A DNA stretch of 64,000 nt from Tetragenococcus halophilus subsp. halophilus DSM 20339 (GCF_003841405.1 NZ_PXYA01000002.1:372001-436000); one strand, 5' to 3'; shown: positions 8,788-19,249, counted from the first letter of the stretch. The notes: a model not told the origin generated them from the sequence alone. Made by a program: numbers and translations.

Positions 8788-9966
8788 TTAAGCTTCATTT
8801 GTTGCCTGATAACGCATCGCTAAAATCAAGCCTACACCTACCATATTGCTCAAAAGTGCAGAGCCCCCTTGACTGATAAATGGAAGCGGAATCCCCGTTA
8901 AAGGCAATAGTCCAATATTTGCTCCAATATTTTCAAACACATGGAATAAAATCATCATAATAATTCCGGTTGCCAGATAAGAATAAAATTCATTATTTGT
9001 ATCAAAGCAAACACGAATCATTCGATAGATTAAAATAAAATACAATAAGACAACAAACGCGCTTCCGATAAAGCCAAAATTTTCTCCAATAACAGAAAAG
9101 ATCATATCAGATTCACGCACTTGCACAGCGATTTCACTAGTATTAAATCCTTTACCAAATAAACCACCCGAACCAATCGCCATCATGGCAGAAGCTACTT
9201 GCATAGAGTCTCCTTGAACATCATGAAACGGATCTAGCCAAGAATCTATTCGCGCAAATTGGTATTGAGAAAACAAACCAATATCAGACAGAAATTCTCG
9301 ACCCCCGTCACTTACTACAAGGGCAATCGTACCTACACTGATCACTAAAAAGACTACAATTACAGGTATGATAATCCGCCATGAAATACCAGACATCAAA
9401 AATATACCGCCAAAAATAGCTAGAAAGACTAACATTGAGCCAAAATCATCTTGTAACATAATTAAAAATAATACAGGAGCTACAACTGCTAGCATTTTTC
9501 CGATCAATATACCGTCTGATTTTAAAGTACGTTGTTGATAGGAAGCATTATGTTTAGTAACCACCATTGCTAACATCAAAATCATAGCAATTTTCATCAA
9601 TTCAGCCGGCTGTACTGTAATAGGACCTAGACTAAACCAGTTTTTAGACCCTGTGGCTCTTTGCATGTCTTCATCATAAAATTGCACCAATAATGCCATG
9701 ACAGCTAAACCCGCTGCATACGCATATTTAGTTATTGTCCAAAGCTGTCTAGGCTTGATATGCATAATAATTATTACTGCAATTACTCCTACAGCATACC
9801 AAAGCAACTGTTGAAATACGTCATTCCAAGGATTGCTATTTGATATCGGATCGTGGTAGGAAGCAACATATAAAGAAGCTAAGCCAACCAAACATAATAA
9901 AAATACTGGTAGAATTACGCCATAATCGATTTTATTGTCATTTTTAAAAAGGTTCCTTTTTTCCAT
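8788..9966 (-). CDS. rodA: Peptidoglycan glycosyltransferase RodA (SEDS family)
   Basis: This 392-residue polytopic membrane protein of the SEDS family polymerises glycan strands with a partner penicillin-binding protein. There are about ten hydrophobic segments. The family signature SDMIFSVIGENFGFIGS and the C-terminal PFISQGGSALLSNM are present. SEDS members (RodA, FtsW, SpoVE) are hard to separate; the length and lack of division genes nearby favour RodA, acting in side-wall growth. It is the first gene of a three-gene unit with the Spx-like gene and gcvH. Confidence 0.88.
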   Translation of the reverse strand: MEKRNLFKNDNKIDYGVILPVFLLCLVGLASLYVASYHDPISNSNPWNDVFQQLLWYAVGVIAVIIIMHIKPRQLWTITKYAYAAGLAVMALLVQFYDEDMQRATGSKNWFSLGPITVQPAELMKIAMILMLAMVVTKHNASYQQRTLKSDGILIGKMLAVVAPVLFLIMLQDDFGSMLVFLAIFGGIFLMSGISWRIIIPVIVVFLVISVGTIALVVSDGGREFLSDIGLFSQYQFARIDSWLDPFHDVQGDSMQVASAMMAIGSGGLFGKGFNTSEIAVQVRESDMIFSVIGENFGFIGSAFVVLLYFILIYRMIRVCFDTNNEFYSYLATGIIMMILFHVFENIGANIGLLPLTGIPLPFISQGGSALLSNMVGVGLILAMRYQATNEA

Positions 9967-10127
9967 CTGCTCTCTCTTTTCATAAAAATTACTTTCTTCA
10001 TTATAGAGGTAAACAGTGATAAAAGAAAGCTTTGTACCCAGACATTCAAAAAAAGTTTAGAATTTATTTTAAAGATGACTTTTCACTTTTATTAAAAATA
10101 AAAAAGCATTTAGCACTTTTTTGGTAC

Positions 10128-10166
10128 AAAAAAAGCGATAAACGCTGATATAACAGTGTCTATCGC
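10128..10166 (-). terminator. Terminator after tRNA-Thr
   Basis: A 13-bp stem with G-U pairs joins 10135-10147 and 10154-10166. It is followed on the minus strand by seven Ts (10128-10134), just past the tRNA. Confidence 0.8.
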
Positions 10167-10176
10167 ATAATTTAAA

Positions 10177-10249
10177 TGCCAGCAACAGGACTTGAACCTG
10201 CGACCTACGCGTTACGAGTGCGTTGCTCTACCAACTGAGCTAAGCTGGC
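10177..10249 (-). tRNA. tRNA-Thr (anticodon CGT)
   Basis: A 73-nt cloverleaf can be folded with an acceptor GCCAGC/GCTGGC, D arm GCTC-GAGC, anticodon loop CTCGTAA (anticodon CGT, reading ACG), and T arm GCAGG-TTCAAGT-CCTGT. CCA is not encoded. The lowest pair of the anticodon stem (A31 with C39) and position 7 with 66 appear mismatched. The gene is single, with its own terminator. Confidence 0.9.
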
Positions 10250-10366
10250 AAAATACATATGAAATTATAAGGAATTTTTTACTGTTTGTAAAGCTAATTT
10301 TTTAAAATTATGTTATCTGAAAATTTCCAAAAATTATGTTACAATAAATATAAGGAGGTTTTATAT

Positions 10367-10609
10367 ATGGCAGCATTTGGTAAGTTTGATTCGTCTATTG
10401 ACCCATCAGAAGTAGGCAAAGAATTCTCAGTTAACGAGCACGTAAAATTTCAAGTACATAATCAGCCGGAAACAGGCACAATTACAAAGCAACTGAAAAA
10501 CTCAGCCGTTATTGCCATTGATGAAACAAGTTCCAATCAGGAGTTGATCTCCGAAAAGAACGGTGTCATTATCATTAACTACAAACAGATGGAACCAACA
10601 GATCAATAA
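10367..10609 (+). CDS. DUF2187 family protein, YkvS-like
   Basis: This 80-residue protein has the KOW/SH3-like pattern of DUF2187 (VKFQVHNQPETGTI, AVIAIDE, VIINYKQME). The start at 10367 was chosen over an upstream ATG at 10310 because AAGGAGG stands 8 bases before it and the family begins there. A TACAAT -10 box lies shortly upstream. The function of the family is unknown; the fold suggests nucleic-acid or ribosome binding. Confidence 0.8.
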   Translation: MAAFGKFDSSIDPSEVGKEFSVNEHVKFQVHNQPETGTITKQLKNSAVIAIDETSSNQELISEKNGVIIINYKQMEPTDQ

Positions 10610-10639
10610 AAAAGAAGCTGGAATTCCAGCTTCTTTTTT
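10608..10639. terminator. Bidirectional terminator between the DUF2187 gene and upp
   Basis: A perfect palindrome of 16 bp per arm with A and T tracts at its ends sits between two converging genes. It can end transcription on both strands. Confidence 0.9.
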
Positions 10640-10643
10640 ATTG

Positions 10644-11273
10644 CTATTTCGTACCGAATAAACGATCTCCCGCATCACCTAATCCTGGAACAATATAACC
10701 ATCTTCATTTAAATGATCATCTAAAGCAGCTGTGTAAATATCTATATCCGGATGAGCTTCTTGTAAGGCTTTAACCCCTTCCGGAGCAGAAACGATACAA
10801 ACAAATTTAATATTAGAAGCACCACGTTTTTTCAAAGAGTCAATCGCCATAATCGCTGATCCTCCTGTGGCAAGCATAGGATCAACCACCAATAGTTGGC
10901 GACTATCGATATCTTCTGGCATTTTGACAAAATACTCATGAGTTTCTAATGTTTCTTCGTCCCGATACAAACCAACATGCCCTACTTTAGCCGCTGGGAT
11001 AAGTTGTAAAATACCATCTACCATACCCAAACCTGCACGCAAAATTGGAATAATAGCCACTTTCTTACCAGCTAATGTTTTTTGCGTTGATAGTTCAATT
11101 GGTGTTTCAATTTCAACATTTTCAGTTGGCATATCACGAGAAATCTCGTAAGCCATCAACATTGCAAGTTCATCAACAACTTCTCGAAAAACTTTTGTAC
11201 CACAGTTTTTCTCCCGTATAATTGTTAACTTATGTTGAATTAATGGATGTTCCATTACTTGAAATTTTCCCAT
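10644..11273 (-). CDS. upp: Uracil phosphoribosyltransferase
   Basis: This cytoplasmic salvage enzyme makes UMP from uracil and PRPP. The 209 residues are the usual length. The PRPP-binding motif [12 protein letters not shown] is present near residue 130, and the C-terminal uracil-binding [12 protein letters not shown] is intact. It is the last gene of the tdk-prfA-prmC-tsaC-glyA-upp run, 88 bases after glyA. No leader attenuator was seen. Confidence 0.96.
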   Translation of the reverse strand: MGKFQVMEHPLIQHKLTIIREKNCGTKVFREVVDELAMLMAYEISRDMPTENVEIETPIELSTQKTLAGKKVAIIPILRAGLGMVDGILQLIPAAKVGHVGLYRDEETLETHEYFVKMPEDIDSRQLLVVDPMLATGGSAIMAIDSLKKRGASNIKFVCIVSAPEGVKALQEAHPDIDIYTAALDDHLNEDGYIVPGLGDAGDRLFGTK

Positions 11274-11361
11274 TTTTTAAGGCCCCTTTATTTTTTCTCT
11301 ATTGTAATCTAAAAGCAGTATACAAGCAATGCATCAAAAGAAATTGCCTTTAATATACAAC

Positions 11362-12603
11362 TTAATGCGTATAAATTGGATGAGCTTCAGTCAGTTTTGC
11401 AACAGCTTCTTTGACCTCATTAAGCACTGCCTGATCTTTGTTATTTTCTAAAACTTTTATAATCAAACGAGCGACTTCCGCCGCTTCTTTTTCTTTAAAA
11501 CCACGACTAGTGATGGCAGGTGTCCCTATACGTATACCACTTGTTTTAAAAGGACTCAATTTTTCAAAAGGAATGGCATTTTTATTTACTGTAATATGCA
11601 CAGAATCTAAAAGCTGCTCAGCCTCTTTTCCTGTCATACCATAGTCGGTCACATCAATTAAAAGTAAATGATTTTCTGTTGCACCAGACACTAAACGTGT
11701 TTTTGCAGCTTGGTTAAATTCGGCTTCCATTGCCTTAGCATTATTTAGTACCTGTTGACTGTATGCTTTAAAATTATCATCCAGTGCTTCATTAAATGCA
11801 ACAGCTTTTCCTGCAATTACATGTTCTAAAGGTCCTCCTTGAATACCAGGAAATACATTACTATTGACTTTTTTTGCAAGTGCTTCATCGTTTGTTAAAA
11901 TCATACCACCACGAGGTCCTCGTAATGTTTTGTGTGTGGTAGTCGTCGTAATATCAGCATAAGGAATCGGATTAGGATGAAGCCCACTAGCAACTAAACC
12001 AGCAATATGAGCCATATCCACCATCAATTTGGCACCCACTTCGTCCGCAATTTCTTTAAAAGCCGCAAAGTCAATATAACGAGAATAGGCACTGGCTCCA
12101 GCAACAATCAGTTTAGGCTGATATTTATGCGCTAAAGTGCGAACATCTTCAATATCAATAATTTCAGTTGTCGGATCAACACCGTAACTAACAAAATGAT
12201 AAGTTTTACCACTGAAATTTACCGGTGATCCATGTGTTAAATGCCCACCTGCAGATAGATCCATTCCTAAAACAGTATCTCCTTCTTCAATCAATGACAA
12301 ATAAGCCGCGGTATTGGCCTGCGAACCAGAGTGTGGTTGAACATTAGCAAACTCGGCACCAAATAGTTTTTTCGCCCGTTCAATCGCTAAATTTTCAACG
12401 ACATCTATAAATTCACAACCACCGTAATAACGACGTCCGGGATACCCTTCTGCATATTTATTCGTTAAAATACTTCCTTGAGCTTGCATTACCGTTTTGG
12501 AAACAATGTTTTCTGAGGCAATCAATTCCAGATTATCTTGCTGACGCCTAGTTTCGTTTTCAATTGCAGTGCCGATCTCAAAATCAAAATCTTTTATAGC
12601 CAT
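11362..12603 (-). CDS. glyA: Serine hydroxymethyltransferase
   Basis: This PLP enzyme converts serine and tetrahydrofolate to glycine and methylene-tetrahydrofolate, the main source of one-carbon units. It has 413 residues. The PLP lysine lies in [15 protein letters not shown] (about residue 226), and [10 protein letters not shown]-type residues near 55 are conserved. It belongs to the prfA-prmC-tsaC-glyA-upp run, a common order in lactic acid bacteria. A frame on the other strand at 11438-11644 is a shadow. Confidence 0.96.
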   Translation of the reverse strand: MAIKDFDFEIGTAIENETRRQQDNLELIASENIVSKTVMQAQGSILTNKYAEGYPGRRYYGGCEFIDVVENLAIERAKKLFGAEFANVQPHSGSQANTAAYLSLIEEGDTVLGMDLSAGGHLTHGSPVNFSGKTYHFVSYGVDPTTEIIDIEDVRTLAHKYQPKLIVAGASAYSRYIDFAAFKEIADEVGAKLMVDMAHIAGLVASGLHPNPIPYADITTTTTHKTLRGPRGGMILTNDEALAKKVNSNVFPGIQGGPLEHVIAGKAVAFNEALDDNFKAYSQQVLNNAKAMEAEFNQAAKTRLVSGATENHLLLIDVTDYGMTGKEAEQLLDSVHITVNKNAIPFEKLSPFKTSGIRIGTPAITSRGFKEKEAAEVARLIIKVLENNKDQAVLNEVKEAVAKLTEAHPIYTH

Positions 12604-12663
12604 ATCAAGAACACCCCTTTTACTTTCTTACAATATTGTATCACAGGAAAATTAAGAAATCTT

Positions 12664-13698
12664 TTAACCTTCAAAATACTTTTGAGCAGCAGCTTTTTTT
12701 AAGCGATTCATATAAGCTAGGCCTAAACCTTCTTCAGGCAAAACAGCGACCAAAATAACATCTAAAGATAATTGTCCTTCATCTAATGCACGCATGCCCG
12801 CATATAAACCTCTAGTAGCTGCTAGCATACTATCATCACTATAAGAAAAAGTAGCTGCTGTATTTGCGCGAACTTCATCACATATTCTTGGTCCAGCCAG
12901 CACTCCTGCACATAGATTATTTTCTTTTACCCAGTGAACAGCAGCTGGCCAATCTTGTTTTTTTACCATTAGAACTTTTGTATCGGGTGAATAATGTTTA
13001 TACTTCATTCCCGGTGATTTAGGTGTCTCAGAAGTTTCTAATAGATGCTTATCATAGCTAACCTCAATCCCTAGGTCTTGTTGGATTTGTTCTTTAGTAA
13101 TAGCGCCCGGACGTAAAATCATTGGATTTTGCTCAGGGTCACTAACATCAATTACCGTCGATTCCACCCCAATTTTTGTTGCACCATCATCTAAAATTCC
13201 ATCAATTTTGCCCTGTAAATCATGATAAACATGTTCATAAGTTGTAGGACTAGGTTTGCCCGAGGTATTAGCACTAGGTCCTACCGCGGGAACGCCTGCT
13301 TTTTTGAGTAACATTAAAGTAGCCTCGTTATCTGGCATGCGGAAAGAAACCGAGGGTAAACCTGCAGAGACTTCTTTGGCAAATAAATCTGTTTTTGTTT
13401 GACAAATTAAAGTCAGCGGACCTGGCCAGTAAGTATCAGCTAATTTTTGCGCATAAGGATGCAACGCAACGACATAATCTTTTACCTGTTCAAAACTATT
13501 CACATGGACAATCAACGGATTGTCATGAGGTCTTCCTTTAACATCAAATACGCCAGAAACTGCGTCTGAATTCATTGCATTTGCGCCTAAACCATAAACA
13601 GTCTCAGTTGGAAAAGCTACTAAGCCACCTTTTTTCAACTTTTGCGCCGCTTCACCTATCTCATCAACTGTCCAATGTTTTGTTTCTTTTATTTCCAC
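12664..13698 (-). CDS. tsaC: L-threonylcarbamoyladenylate synthase (Sua5 type)
   Basis: The enzyme makes threonylcarbamoyl-AMP, the donor for the t6A modification of tRNAs that read ANN codons. The 344 residues comprise the YrdC-like catalytic domain (1-200: KKGGLVAFPTETVYGLGANA, GPSANTSG) and the C-terminal Sua5 domain. The protein is therefore of the longer Sua5 type rather than short TsaC. The upstream gap to prmC (13699-13899) carries a cluster of DnaA-box-like sequences. Confidence 0.93.
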   Translation of the reverse strand: MEIKETKHWTVDEIGEAAQKLKKGGLVAFPTETVYGLGANAMNSDAVSGVFDVKGRPHDNPLIVHVNSFEQVKDYVVALHPYAQKLADTYWPGPLTLICQTKTDLFAKEVSAGLPSVSFRMPDNEATLMLLKKAGVPAVGPSANTSGKPSPTTYEHVYHDLQGKIDGILDDGATKIGVESTVIDVSDPEQNPMILRPGAITKEQIQQDLGIEVSYDKHLLETSETPKSPGMKYKHYSPDTKVLMVKKQDWPAAVHWVKENNLCAGVLAGPRICDEVRANTAATFSYSDDSMLAATRGLYAGMRALDEGQLSLDVILVAVLPEEGLGLAYMNRLKKAAAQKYFEG

Positions 13699-13701
13699 AG
13701 T

Positions 13702-13899
13702 TTATCCACACCCTTTCTTTTTATCAACACCAAGTTATCAACAATTCCGGTTAAGTTATACACAATCTGTGGAAAAAGTGACATCTTATTGTGTATTTAT
13801 CTGTTTATAACTTGAAAATAGCTATAATTTCTGTATTATTCGCCTTTTTTCCGAAATAATTTTTATAGAATCACTAGTTACCCACAAACTTGTGGATAA
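13702..13899. promoter_or_regulatory. Cluster of DnaA-box-like 9-mers
   Basis: The gap between prmC and tsaC holds TTATCCACA (13702-13710), TTATCAACA (13721-13729 and 13735-13743), TTATACACA (13756-13764), TTACCCACA (13878-13886) and an inverted TGTGGATAA (13891-13899). Two match the consensus exactly and the others differ by one base. The last two sites sit in a 15-bp inverted repeat (13873-13887 with 13890-13904). dnaA and dnaN are not in the window, so this is not evidently oriC. It could titrate DnaA or let it regulate tsaC-glyA-upp. Confidence 0.5.
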
Positions 13900-14742
13900 C
13901 TAGTGCACAAGTAACATTCGTTCATTTCCTGATAAATCTTTTTTCCGCTGAATTGTTTTTTGCGGAAAACTCCTTTGAAAAATTTCTTCTACTTTCCCTC
14001 CTTGATTAAAACCAATTTCTAAAAATATTTTTCCTTTTTTAGTGAGCTTTTCTTGCGCTTGTTCAGCAATTTTTTGATAAACAGCTAAGCCCTCATTTTC
14101 AGCAAATAAAGCGATGGAAGGCTCATAACGTTGAACACTTGTATCCATCAATGACCATTCGTCTTGGCTAATATAAGGCGGATTGGCAATCAGAATATCG
14201 ATAGAGTGTTTGATAGGCTCCAAGGTATTACCTAGGTAAAATTCTACTTTTGCTTCAAGCAAATCGCTATTCACCTGTGCTACTTCCAAAGCGTTTTTTG
14301 AAATATCCACAGCGCTTATCTGCCATGCAGGTCGTTCTAATTTTAAAGTAGCCGCAATAGCTCCAGTGCCAGTACCTACATCCACTACCTGGAGTGCTTC
14401 TTCTTTTTGCTTAACAGTGTTTTGTAAACACCATTCAACTAATTCTTCTGTCTCTGGACGTGGGATCAATGTATTAGAATTGACTTTGAAACTTCGTCCA
14501 TAAAATTCTTCATAACCAAGTAAATATTGTGGGGGATAATCGTTTAGCAACTGCTCTAGGTCAATTTGTAATTGATCGTATTCTTTTTGTGTTATTTTGT
14601 CTTTCATGTGTGACAACCAATCTGTTTTTGTCCATTTTTTACGAGCTAAAAACACATAGAAAATCGCATAACCTTCTTTACCATGATTTTCTAAAAAAGA
14701 AGAAGCCCAATTCAGGACTTCTTGATACGTTTGTTTACTCAT
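13900..14742 (-). CDS. prmC: Peptide chain release factor N5-glutamine methyltransferase
   Basis: PrmC methylates the glutamine of the GGQ motif in RF1 and RF2. The SAM-binding region ([12 protein letters not shown]) and the catalytic NPPY ([12 protein letters not shown]) are present. I start at 14742 (MSKQTYQ), giving 280 residues, because this ATG overlaps the prfA stop (ATGAGTAA), the usual coupling; the longer form from 14775 would run 40 bases into prfA. The neighbour prfA encodes its substrate. Confidence 0.94.
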   Translation of the reverse strand: MSKQTYQEVLNWASSFLENHGKEGYAIFYVFLARKKWTKTDWLSHMKDKITQKEYDQLQIDLEQLLNDYPPQYLLGYEEFYGRSFKVNSNTLIPRPETEELVEWCLQNTVKQKEEALQVVDVGTGTGAIAATLKLERPAWQISAVDISKNALEVAQVNSDLLEAKVEFYLGNTLEPIKHSIDILIANPPYISQDEWSLMDTSVQRYEPSIALFAENEGLAVYQKIAEQAQEKLTKKGKIFLEIGFNQGGKVEEIFQRSFPQKTIQRKKDLSGNERMLLVH

Positions 14743-15811
14743 TTTGCAACTCTTCCAATTTCGAAGTTTGGTCATATAAAATTAAAGCCTCGATAATTTC
14801 TTCTAAGTCCCCATCTAAAATTTTATCTAATTGTTGAACAGTCAAATTGATTCTATGATCAGTCACTCGATTTTGCGGGAAATTATACGTACGAATACGC
14901 TCGGAACGATCGCCAGATCCGATCGCTGATCTCCTATTGGCATCGTACTCATTTTGAGCTTCTTGTTCATACTTATCATAAAGACGTGCACGCAAAACTT
15001 TCATTGCTTTTTCGCGGTTTTTAATTTGCGAGCGTTCATCTTGCATCGCTACCACAATACCTGTTGGAATATGTGTTAAGCGTACAGCAGATGCCGTTTT
15101 ATTGACGTGCTGTCCGCCTGCACCGGAAGCATGATAAATATCCGTGCGAATATCCTTATCATCTATATCTAACTCCACTTCCTCAGCTTCTGGCATCACA
15201 ACCACTGTTGCAGTTGAAGTATGCACGCGGCCTTGTGATTCAGTTTCTGGCACACGTTGTACACGGTGAGCGCCGCTTTCATACTTTAATTTCGAATACA
15301 CTTTATTACCAGTGATCATCATAATGACTTCCTTATAGCCACCAATACCGGTAATACTAGCATCCATCACTTCTACTTTCCAACCTTGTGATTCTGCATA
15401 GCGTTGATACATATCAAATAAATCGCCAGCAAAAAGTGCGGCTTCATCGCCGCCAGCTGCCCCTCTAATTTCCATAATAATATTTTTATTATCATTAGGA
15501 TCTTTAGGTAATAACAGAATTTTGATTTGTTCTTGTAGTTCTGCTTCTTCTTTTTTTAACTCTGCTAATTCTTCTTTGGCTAAATCAGTCATTTCTTCAT
15601 CCAAATTTTCGCTTAACATTTCTTCGTCTTCGCTAATATCTTCTTCTACTTTCTTGTAGCGTTGATAAACCTCTACTGTTTCACGTAAATCCGCTTCTTC
15701 TTTAGACAGCTTCATGAAACGATTGGTGTCTGCGATCACATCTGGATCGCTCATTAATTCGCCTAATTCCTGATAGCGATCTTCAATCTTTTGTAATTGA
15801 TCGTAATACAC
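14735..15811 (-). CDS. prfA: Peptide chain release factor 1
   Basis: RF1 recognises UAA and UAG in the ribosome and triggers peptide release. The 358 residues contain the GGQ loop ([11 protein letters not shown], about residue 230), the anticodon-like region, and the coiled N-terminal domain. It is followed by prmC with an 8-base overlap and preceded by tdk 13 bases away. The factor reads UAG, the codon that interrupts the NuoF-like gene at 46608. Confidence 0.97.
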   Translation of the reverse strand: MYYDQLQKIEDRYQELGELMSDPDVIADTNRFMKLSKEEADLRETVEVYQRYKKVEEDISEDEEMLSENLDEEMTDLAKEELAELKKEEAELQEQIKILLLPKDPNDNKNIIMEIRGAAGGDEAALFAGDLFDMYQRYAESQGWKVEVMDASITGIGGYKEVIMMITGNKVYSKLKYESGAHRVQRVPETESQGRVHTSTATVVVMPEAEEVELDIDDKDIRTDIYHASGAGGQHVNKTASAVRLTHIPTGIVVAMQDERSQIKNREKAMKVLRARLYDKYEQEAQNEYDANRRSAIGSGDRSERIRTYNFPQNRVTDHRINLTVQQLDKILDGDLEEIIEALILYDQTSKLEELQNE

Positions 15812-15824
15812 TTAACATTCTCCT

Positions 15825-16397
15825 TTACTCGATTTCTGGGTGAAAATAATGATGACGACAAACAGGATAATATGCATCATTTCCCCCAATTTGTACTTGC
15901 TCTCCTTCATATACTGGCTTTCCATCTATAAAATGTAAATTCATGATTGCCTTTTTATGACAAAACCAGCAAATCGTCTTCATCTCTTCGATTTTATCCG
16001 CGTATAATAATAAATATTTAGAGCCTTCAAATAATTCGTTACGAAAATCGTTTTTTAATCCAAAGGCCATCACTGGAATCTTTAATTCATCTACAATCCT
16101 CATAAATTCTAAAACGTGATGTTTTTTTAAAAATTGCGATTCATCGATCAATATACAGTACGGTCTGGGTTCCAGTTGCACAATAAGCTCGTAAACATTT
16201 GTTTCTTCAAATATCGGCAGTGCTTTTTCTTCTAAGCCAATTCGGCTAGAAATTTGCCCAACACCTGCCCGTGTATCTAAGCCGCTTGTCATCAAAACAA
16301 CTGGTTTTTCTTGTTCTTCATAGTTATGAGCAACTTTTAAGATCTCAATTGATTTGCCACTGTTCATCGCGCCGTACTTAAAAAATAGTTGTGCCAT
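15825..16397 (-). CDS. tdk: Thymidine kinase
   Basis: This type II thymidine kinase of 190 residues salvages thymidine to dTMP. The P-loop GAMNSGKS is at 9-16, the DESQF catalytic motif near 88, and zinc-binding cysteines are found in CWFCHKK and in PVCRHHYF. It starts the run with prfA and prmC, an order common in Lactobacillales. Confidence 0.96.
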   Translation of the reverse strand: MAQLFFKYGAMNSGKSIEILKVAHNYEEQEKPVVLMTSGLDTRAGVGQISSRIGLEEKALPIFEETNVYELIVQLEPRPYCILIDESQFLKKHHVLEFMRIVDELKIPVMAFGLKNDFRNELFEGSKYLLLYADKIEEMKTICWFCHKKAIMNLHFIDGKPVYEGEQVQIGGNDAYYPVCRHHYFHPEIE

Positions 16398-16485
16398 CTT
16401 CTCATCCTCCGTATACTTCCCACTAAAAGTATACTTGAAAACAAATGATTTTTACAGCCCTAGCCTTTTGAAATTTAACTAAACA

Positions 16486-16515
16486 AAAAGGAAGAGCACT
16501 GTGCTCCCCTTTTAC
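16486..16515 (-). terminator. Terminator after the GNAT pair
   Basis: GAGCAC (16494-16499) and GTGCTC (16501-16506) pair, with outer AAAAG/CTTTT pairing. The minus-strand side ends in a T tract. It follows the stop of the second GNAT gene. Confidence 0.6.
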
Positions 16516-16545
16516 TTTCTTATATTATAACCAGCTATATCTTAA

Positions 16546-16941
16546 TTAATAACGTCTTTGTTTTTTAAATGCATTTTCTACTTGTTCAAAACCTACTTTA
16601 GAGTAAAAAGAACTTGCACTAACTGCCGATATTAAAACAATTGAAATATTTTTTCCCTGATTTTTTCGCAATGTAGACAATAATTTAGTACCAACGCCTT
16701 GTTCTTGATAGCTTTTTAAAACAGCTAAATCTGATACAAACGTACAGTAAGACATGTCAGAAACACCACGGAGTACACCTACTAATTTAGCATTATCCCA
16801 AGCAGTATACAAAATATTAGCATTATCTAACATTCGTTTAATCCTTGCTTGATCGTAAACCGGTCGCTTAATTCCCGAATGAGCAAAAATTTCTATCAAG
16901 TCTTCTACCGTAATTTTTTCCTTATCTCGAATTTCTATCAT
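16546..16941 (-). CDS. GNAT family N-acetyltransferase
   Basis: This 131-residue protein has the GNAT fold with the acetyl-CoA loop region LKSYQEQGVGTKLLSTL. The substrate is unknown. It is a close neighbour and probable duplicate of the upstream gene (2-base gap): both share AWxN(A/G)xLxG, SDLAVL/SDILIL and the YQ(E/K)QG(V/I)G motif. The two are probably co-transcribed. Small-molecule acetylation is inferred from the family. Confidence 0.82.
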   Translation of the reverse strand: MIEIRDKEKITVEDLIEIFAHSGIKRPVYDQARIKRMLDNANILYTAWDNAKLVGVLRGVSDMSYCTFVSDLAVLKSYQEQGVGTKLLSTLRKNQGKNISIVLISAVSASSFYSKVGFEQVENAFKKQRRY

Positions 16942-16943
16942 CG

Positions 16944-17360
16944 CTAGCCCTCCCTATGTATGCGATACATCTTATCTGTGGGCTGAAAATCGAGTTGCTT
17001 ATAAAAACCCAAAGCTTTTTCATCTGCCCTTAAGGAAATTGTCGTTTTGCTACCTAGGTATTGTTTCATCTCATCGACCAAAATTTTTCCAATTCCTTGC
17101 TTTTGGTAAGCTGGTAAAATTAAAATGTCACTTAAGTAACAAAAGTACTCAAAATCTGTTAAGCAACGCGCAAAACCTAACAAAATCCCATTGCGCCACG
17201 CACTAAAAACTAAAGGCGTATGATTTATCATCTCTTGCAACCTATTCTTATCTTCAAGCGGCTTATCAAAGGCAGTTTCTTTATAAACAGCCGCCACTTC
17301 TTCTACTGATAAAGATTCATTTACTTTGATTTCAACATTGTTTTCTTTCATTTTATTCAA
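16944..17360 (-). CDS. GNAT family N-acetyltransferase
   Basis: A 138-residue GNAT protein with LPAYQKQGIGKILVDEM as the acetyl-CoA motif, similar to its downstream neighbour. Length and order (FSAWRNGILLGFARCLTD, SDILIL, then the CoA loop) are typical of small stand-alone acetyltransferases. The substrate is unknown. The tandem arrangement suggests duplication. Confidence 0.82.
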   Translation of the reverse strand: MNKMKENNVEIKVNESLSVEEVAAVYKETAFDKPLEDKNRLQEMINHTPLVFSAWRNGILLGFARCLTDFEYFCYLSDILILPAYQKQGIGKILVDEMKQYLGSKTTISLRADEKALGFYKQLDFQPTDKMYRIHREG

Positions 17361-17732
17361 CTCTCCCTATATTGTTAATAACAATTAACTGCTAGCAGTT
17401 ACCCAATTTGAGATGTCCCGTCAAAAACATAATTTCCCAGATACCTCTTTATTTATACGCCTACATTTTCCTTTATTTGACTACTATACGCTAAAAAATA
17501 AAAAACTTCAGCCAAATTTTTATAAAACTTGCTATAACCTGGATGATTTCTAAAAAGCTTGTGGATAACTTTCGTGCCGAATGAAAGCGTCTTTTTGATG
17601 TTATTGAATCATTTCTTTGCCTTTTTTGGCAAATGACGGTGCTGGACAACTTTCTATATCTAAAAGTGAACATACTTCTTCCTAGAATGTCTTTAAGGCG
17701 AAAATCAAGACGCTATTTTTTCTTCTTTTTTT
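17361..17732. other. Gap before the IS1380-type element
   Basis: This 370-base gap has a DnaA-box match TGTGGATAA (17560-17568) and a small hairpin (TTTGCC-GGCAAA). A 60-residue frame at 17491-17673 shows no family resemblance or good start. I see no gene. Confidence 0.4.
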
Positions 17733-19168
17733 CTCATTTTTATAGATTCAGTCGCTGGATTCTGGCAAGAACGTCCCAGAATAAAGTGTCATAAACATTC
17801 GTATTCGAAAGATGGATTTGAATTTGTCGTGCATGCGCCGTCATTCTGCCTGCTATATGAAACAGTTTAAAACGGATGGTATCGATCACTGTCGCTTTTT
17901 CTGTCGAAGGAAAGGTTAGATGCTTCATCAAGTGAATAATGTTGTAAGCCATAAAACTTAAGGCTAAACGCGCTTGATTGGCGGTAAACGAAGCGCTATC
18001 TGTTTTTTCGGCAAAGAAGCCGCCTTTCATTTCTTTAATGAAGTTTTCCATGTTCCCTCGTTTTTGATAGAGTTGAAAAATCGTCTTGGGATCGAGATTC
18101 TCAAAGTTTGTAACGATAAACTGAAAATCGCTAAAAAGTAAGGACCCGGCAAGACGAGTGGCTTTCATGGCGACTCGACGTGATTGTCGCCATTTGTTAG
18201 CCCGATAGTCCATTAGAAAATATTGCTGTTCGGTTTTCGTATAATCGGTGTCATCTTGATAAAGGACTTGATGTTGAATGTGGTCGAGCAAACGGGCGTT
18301 GCTTTTGAGTTTGATCACATAACGGACTTGACGGTCTTCGCAATGGGAAAAAATTTCGGGCTTGGCAAATCCGCTATCTCCACGAACCATGATCAGAGGA
18401 TCACTGGATCGCTGCTGATATCGATCTAACATCTCCTCGAGATAATCTTCGGCATGGGTAGACGTATAGGATTTTCCGTGACGATGGCGAACATCTAAAG
18501 CAAGCCCGGTCAATCCTTCAAAAGTGACAAACGGATGATAGCCATTGATGCCATAGTGATAGATAAACTCGGCTTCTTCTTGTTCCCCGTAGGTGGGACA
18601 AGCCGTCGAATCAAAATCGAGCACTAAGTGTTGTGTATTGTCATGGTCTAACCATAGATCCGCTAAGTCTTTGGCTACTTGTGAAAGTTGCGACACATTT
18701 TCTGTCGTTAATGTATGCAGAAAGGTCGAAAGCATGGACTGCGAACTAAGGTTTTCTTGTTGAAGCGCTTCTTGAAAGAGGCGATCGTATTGCACTTTAT
18801 TGGCGTCTCGATCGCGTGAATATCCCGCAATCAATTGATAAAGCCATTGTTTCAAGATTTCTAGCCAGGAATGATGTGAAAATTTGCGGCCATCGTTGAT
18901 ATAAATCCGTTCATTTAATAACTGATCAAAATGAATCTTCTTTAAAAATTCGGCAACCAATACCATTCCGGCATCATTGGTTAAGGCGCCCCCATCATTG
19001 GCGATAGAAATTTTCTTTTGAGAATTGAACATTAATGGTTTTTGTTGTAAAGTGAAAGACATAAGAACGCACTCCTTATTGTTATGTTTTGTCGACTTTA
19101 CAATAACACGAAGTGCGTTCTTTTTGTACACCCAAAAGGTGAAGCAACTAAACTTTTAGAAAAATGAG
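17733..19168. mobile_element. IS1380-type insertion sequence
   Basis: The element carries one transposase gene. Its ends were placed by the short inverted repeat CTCATTTTT (17733-17741) and AAAAATGAG (19160-19168), with further loose similarity inward. No target duplication could be recognised in the T-rich left flank. It lies in a gap between the GNAT pair and hsp20 and disrupts no recognisable gene. The ends are approximate. Confidence 0.7.
17740..19062 (-). CDS. IS1380-family transposase
   Basis: This 440-residue DDE transposase starts with the typical SFTLQQKPLMFNSQKKISIANDGG. The catalytic region includes HLVLDFDSTACPTYGEQ, LIMVRGDSGFA and, further on, YQKRGNMENFIKEMK with the final acidic residue. 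The start at 19062 was preferred because AAGGAGTGCG stands before it; 23 extra codons upstream lack a ribosome binding site. The frame is full length, so the element may be active. Confidence 0.9.
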   Translation of the reverse strand: MSFTLQQKPLMFNSQKKISIANDGGALTNDAGMVLVAEFLKKIHFDQLLNERIYINDGRKFSHHSWLEILKQWLYQLIAGYSRDRDANKVQYDRLFQEALQQENLSSQSMLSTFLHTLTTENVSQLSQVAKDLADLWLDHDNTQHLVLDFDSTACPTYGEQEEAEFIYHYGINGYHPFVTFEGLTGLALDVRHRHGKSYTSTHAEDYLEEMLDRYQQRSSDPLIMVRGDSGFAKPEIFSHCEDRQVRYVIKLKSNARLLDHIQHQVLYQDDTDYTKTEQQYFLMDYRANKWRQSRRVAMKATRLAGSLLFSDFQFIVTNFENLDPKTIFQLYQKRGNMENFIKEMKGGFFAEKTDSASFTANQARLALSFMAYNIIHLMKHLTFPSTEKATVIDTIRFKLFHIAGRMTAHARQIQIHLSNTNVYDTLFWDVLARIQRLNL

Positions 19169-19249
19169 CATACCAAGGATTGAATCATTCTTGGAAAAAT
19201 TTATAAATCATTCAGGTATAATATTTTCAAGAACTTGTATTAAATAAAA

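Noticed and set aside
17491-17673. 60-codon frame on the minus strand before the IS1380-type element
   Set aside because: No ribosome binding site, family likeness or conserved composition; likely chance.
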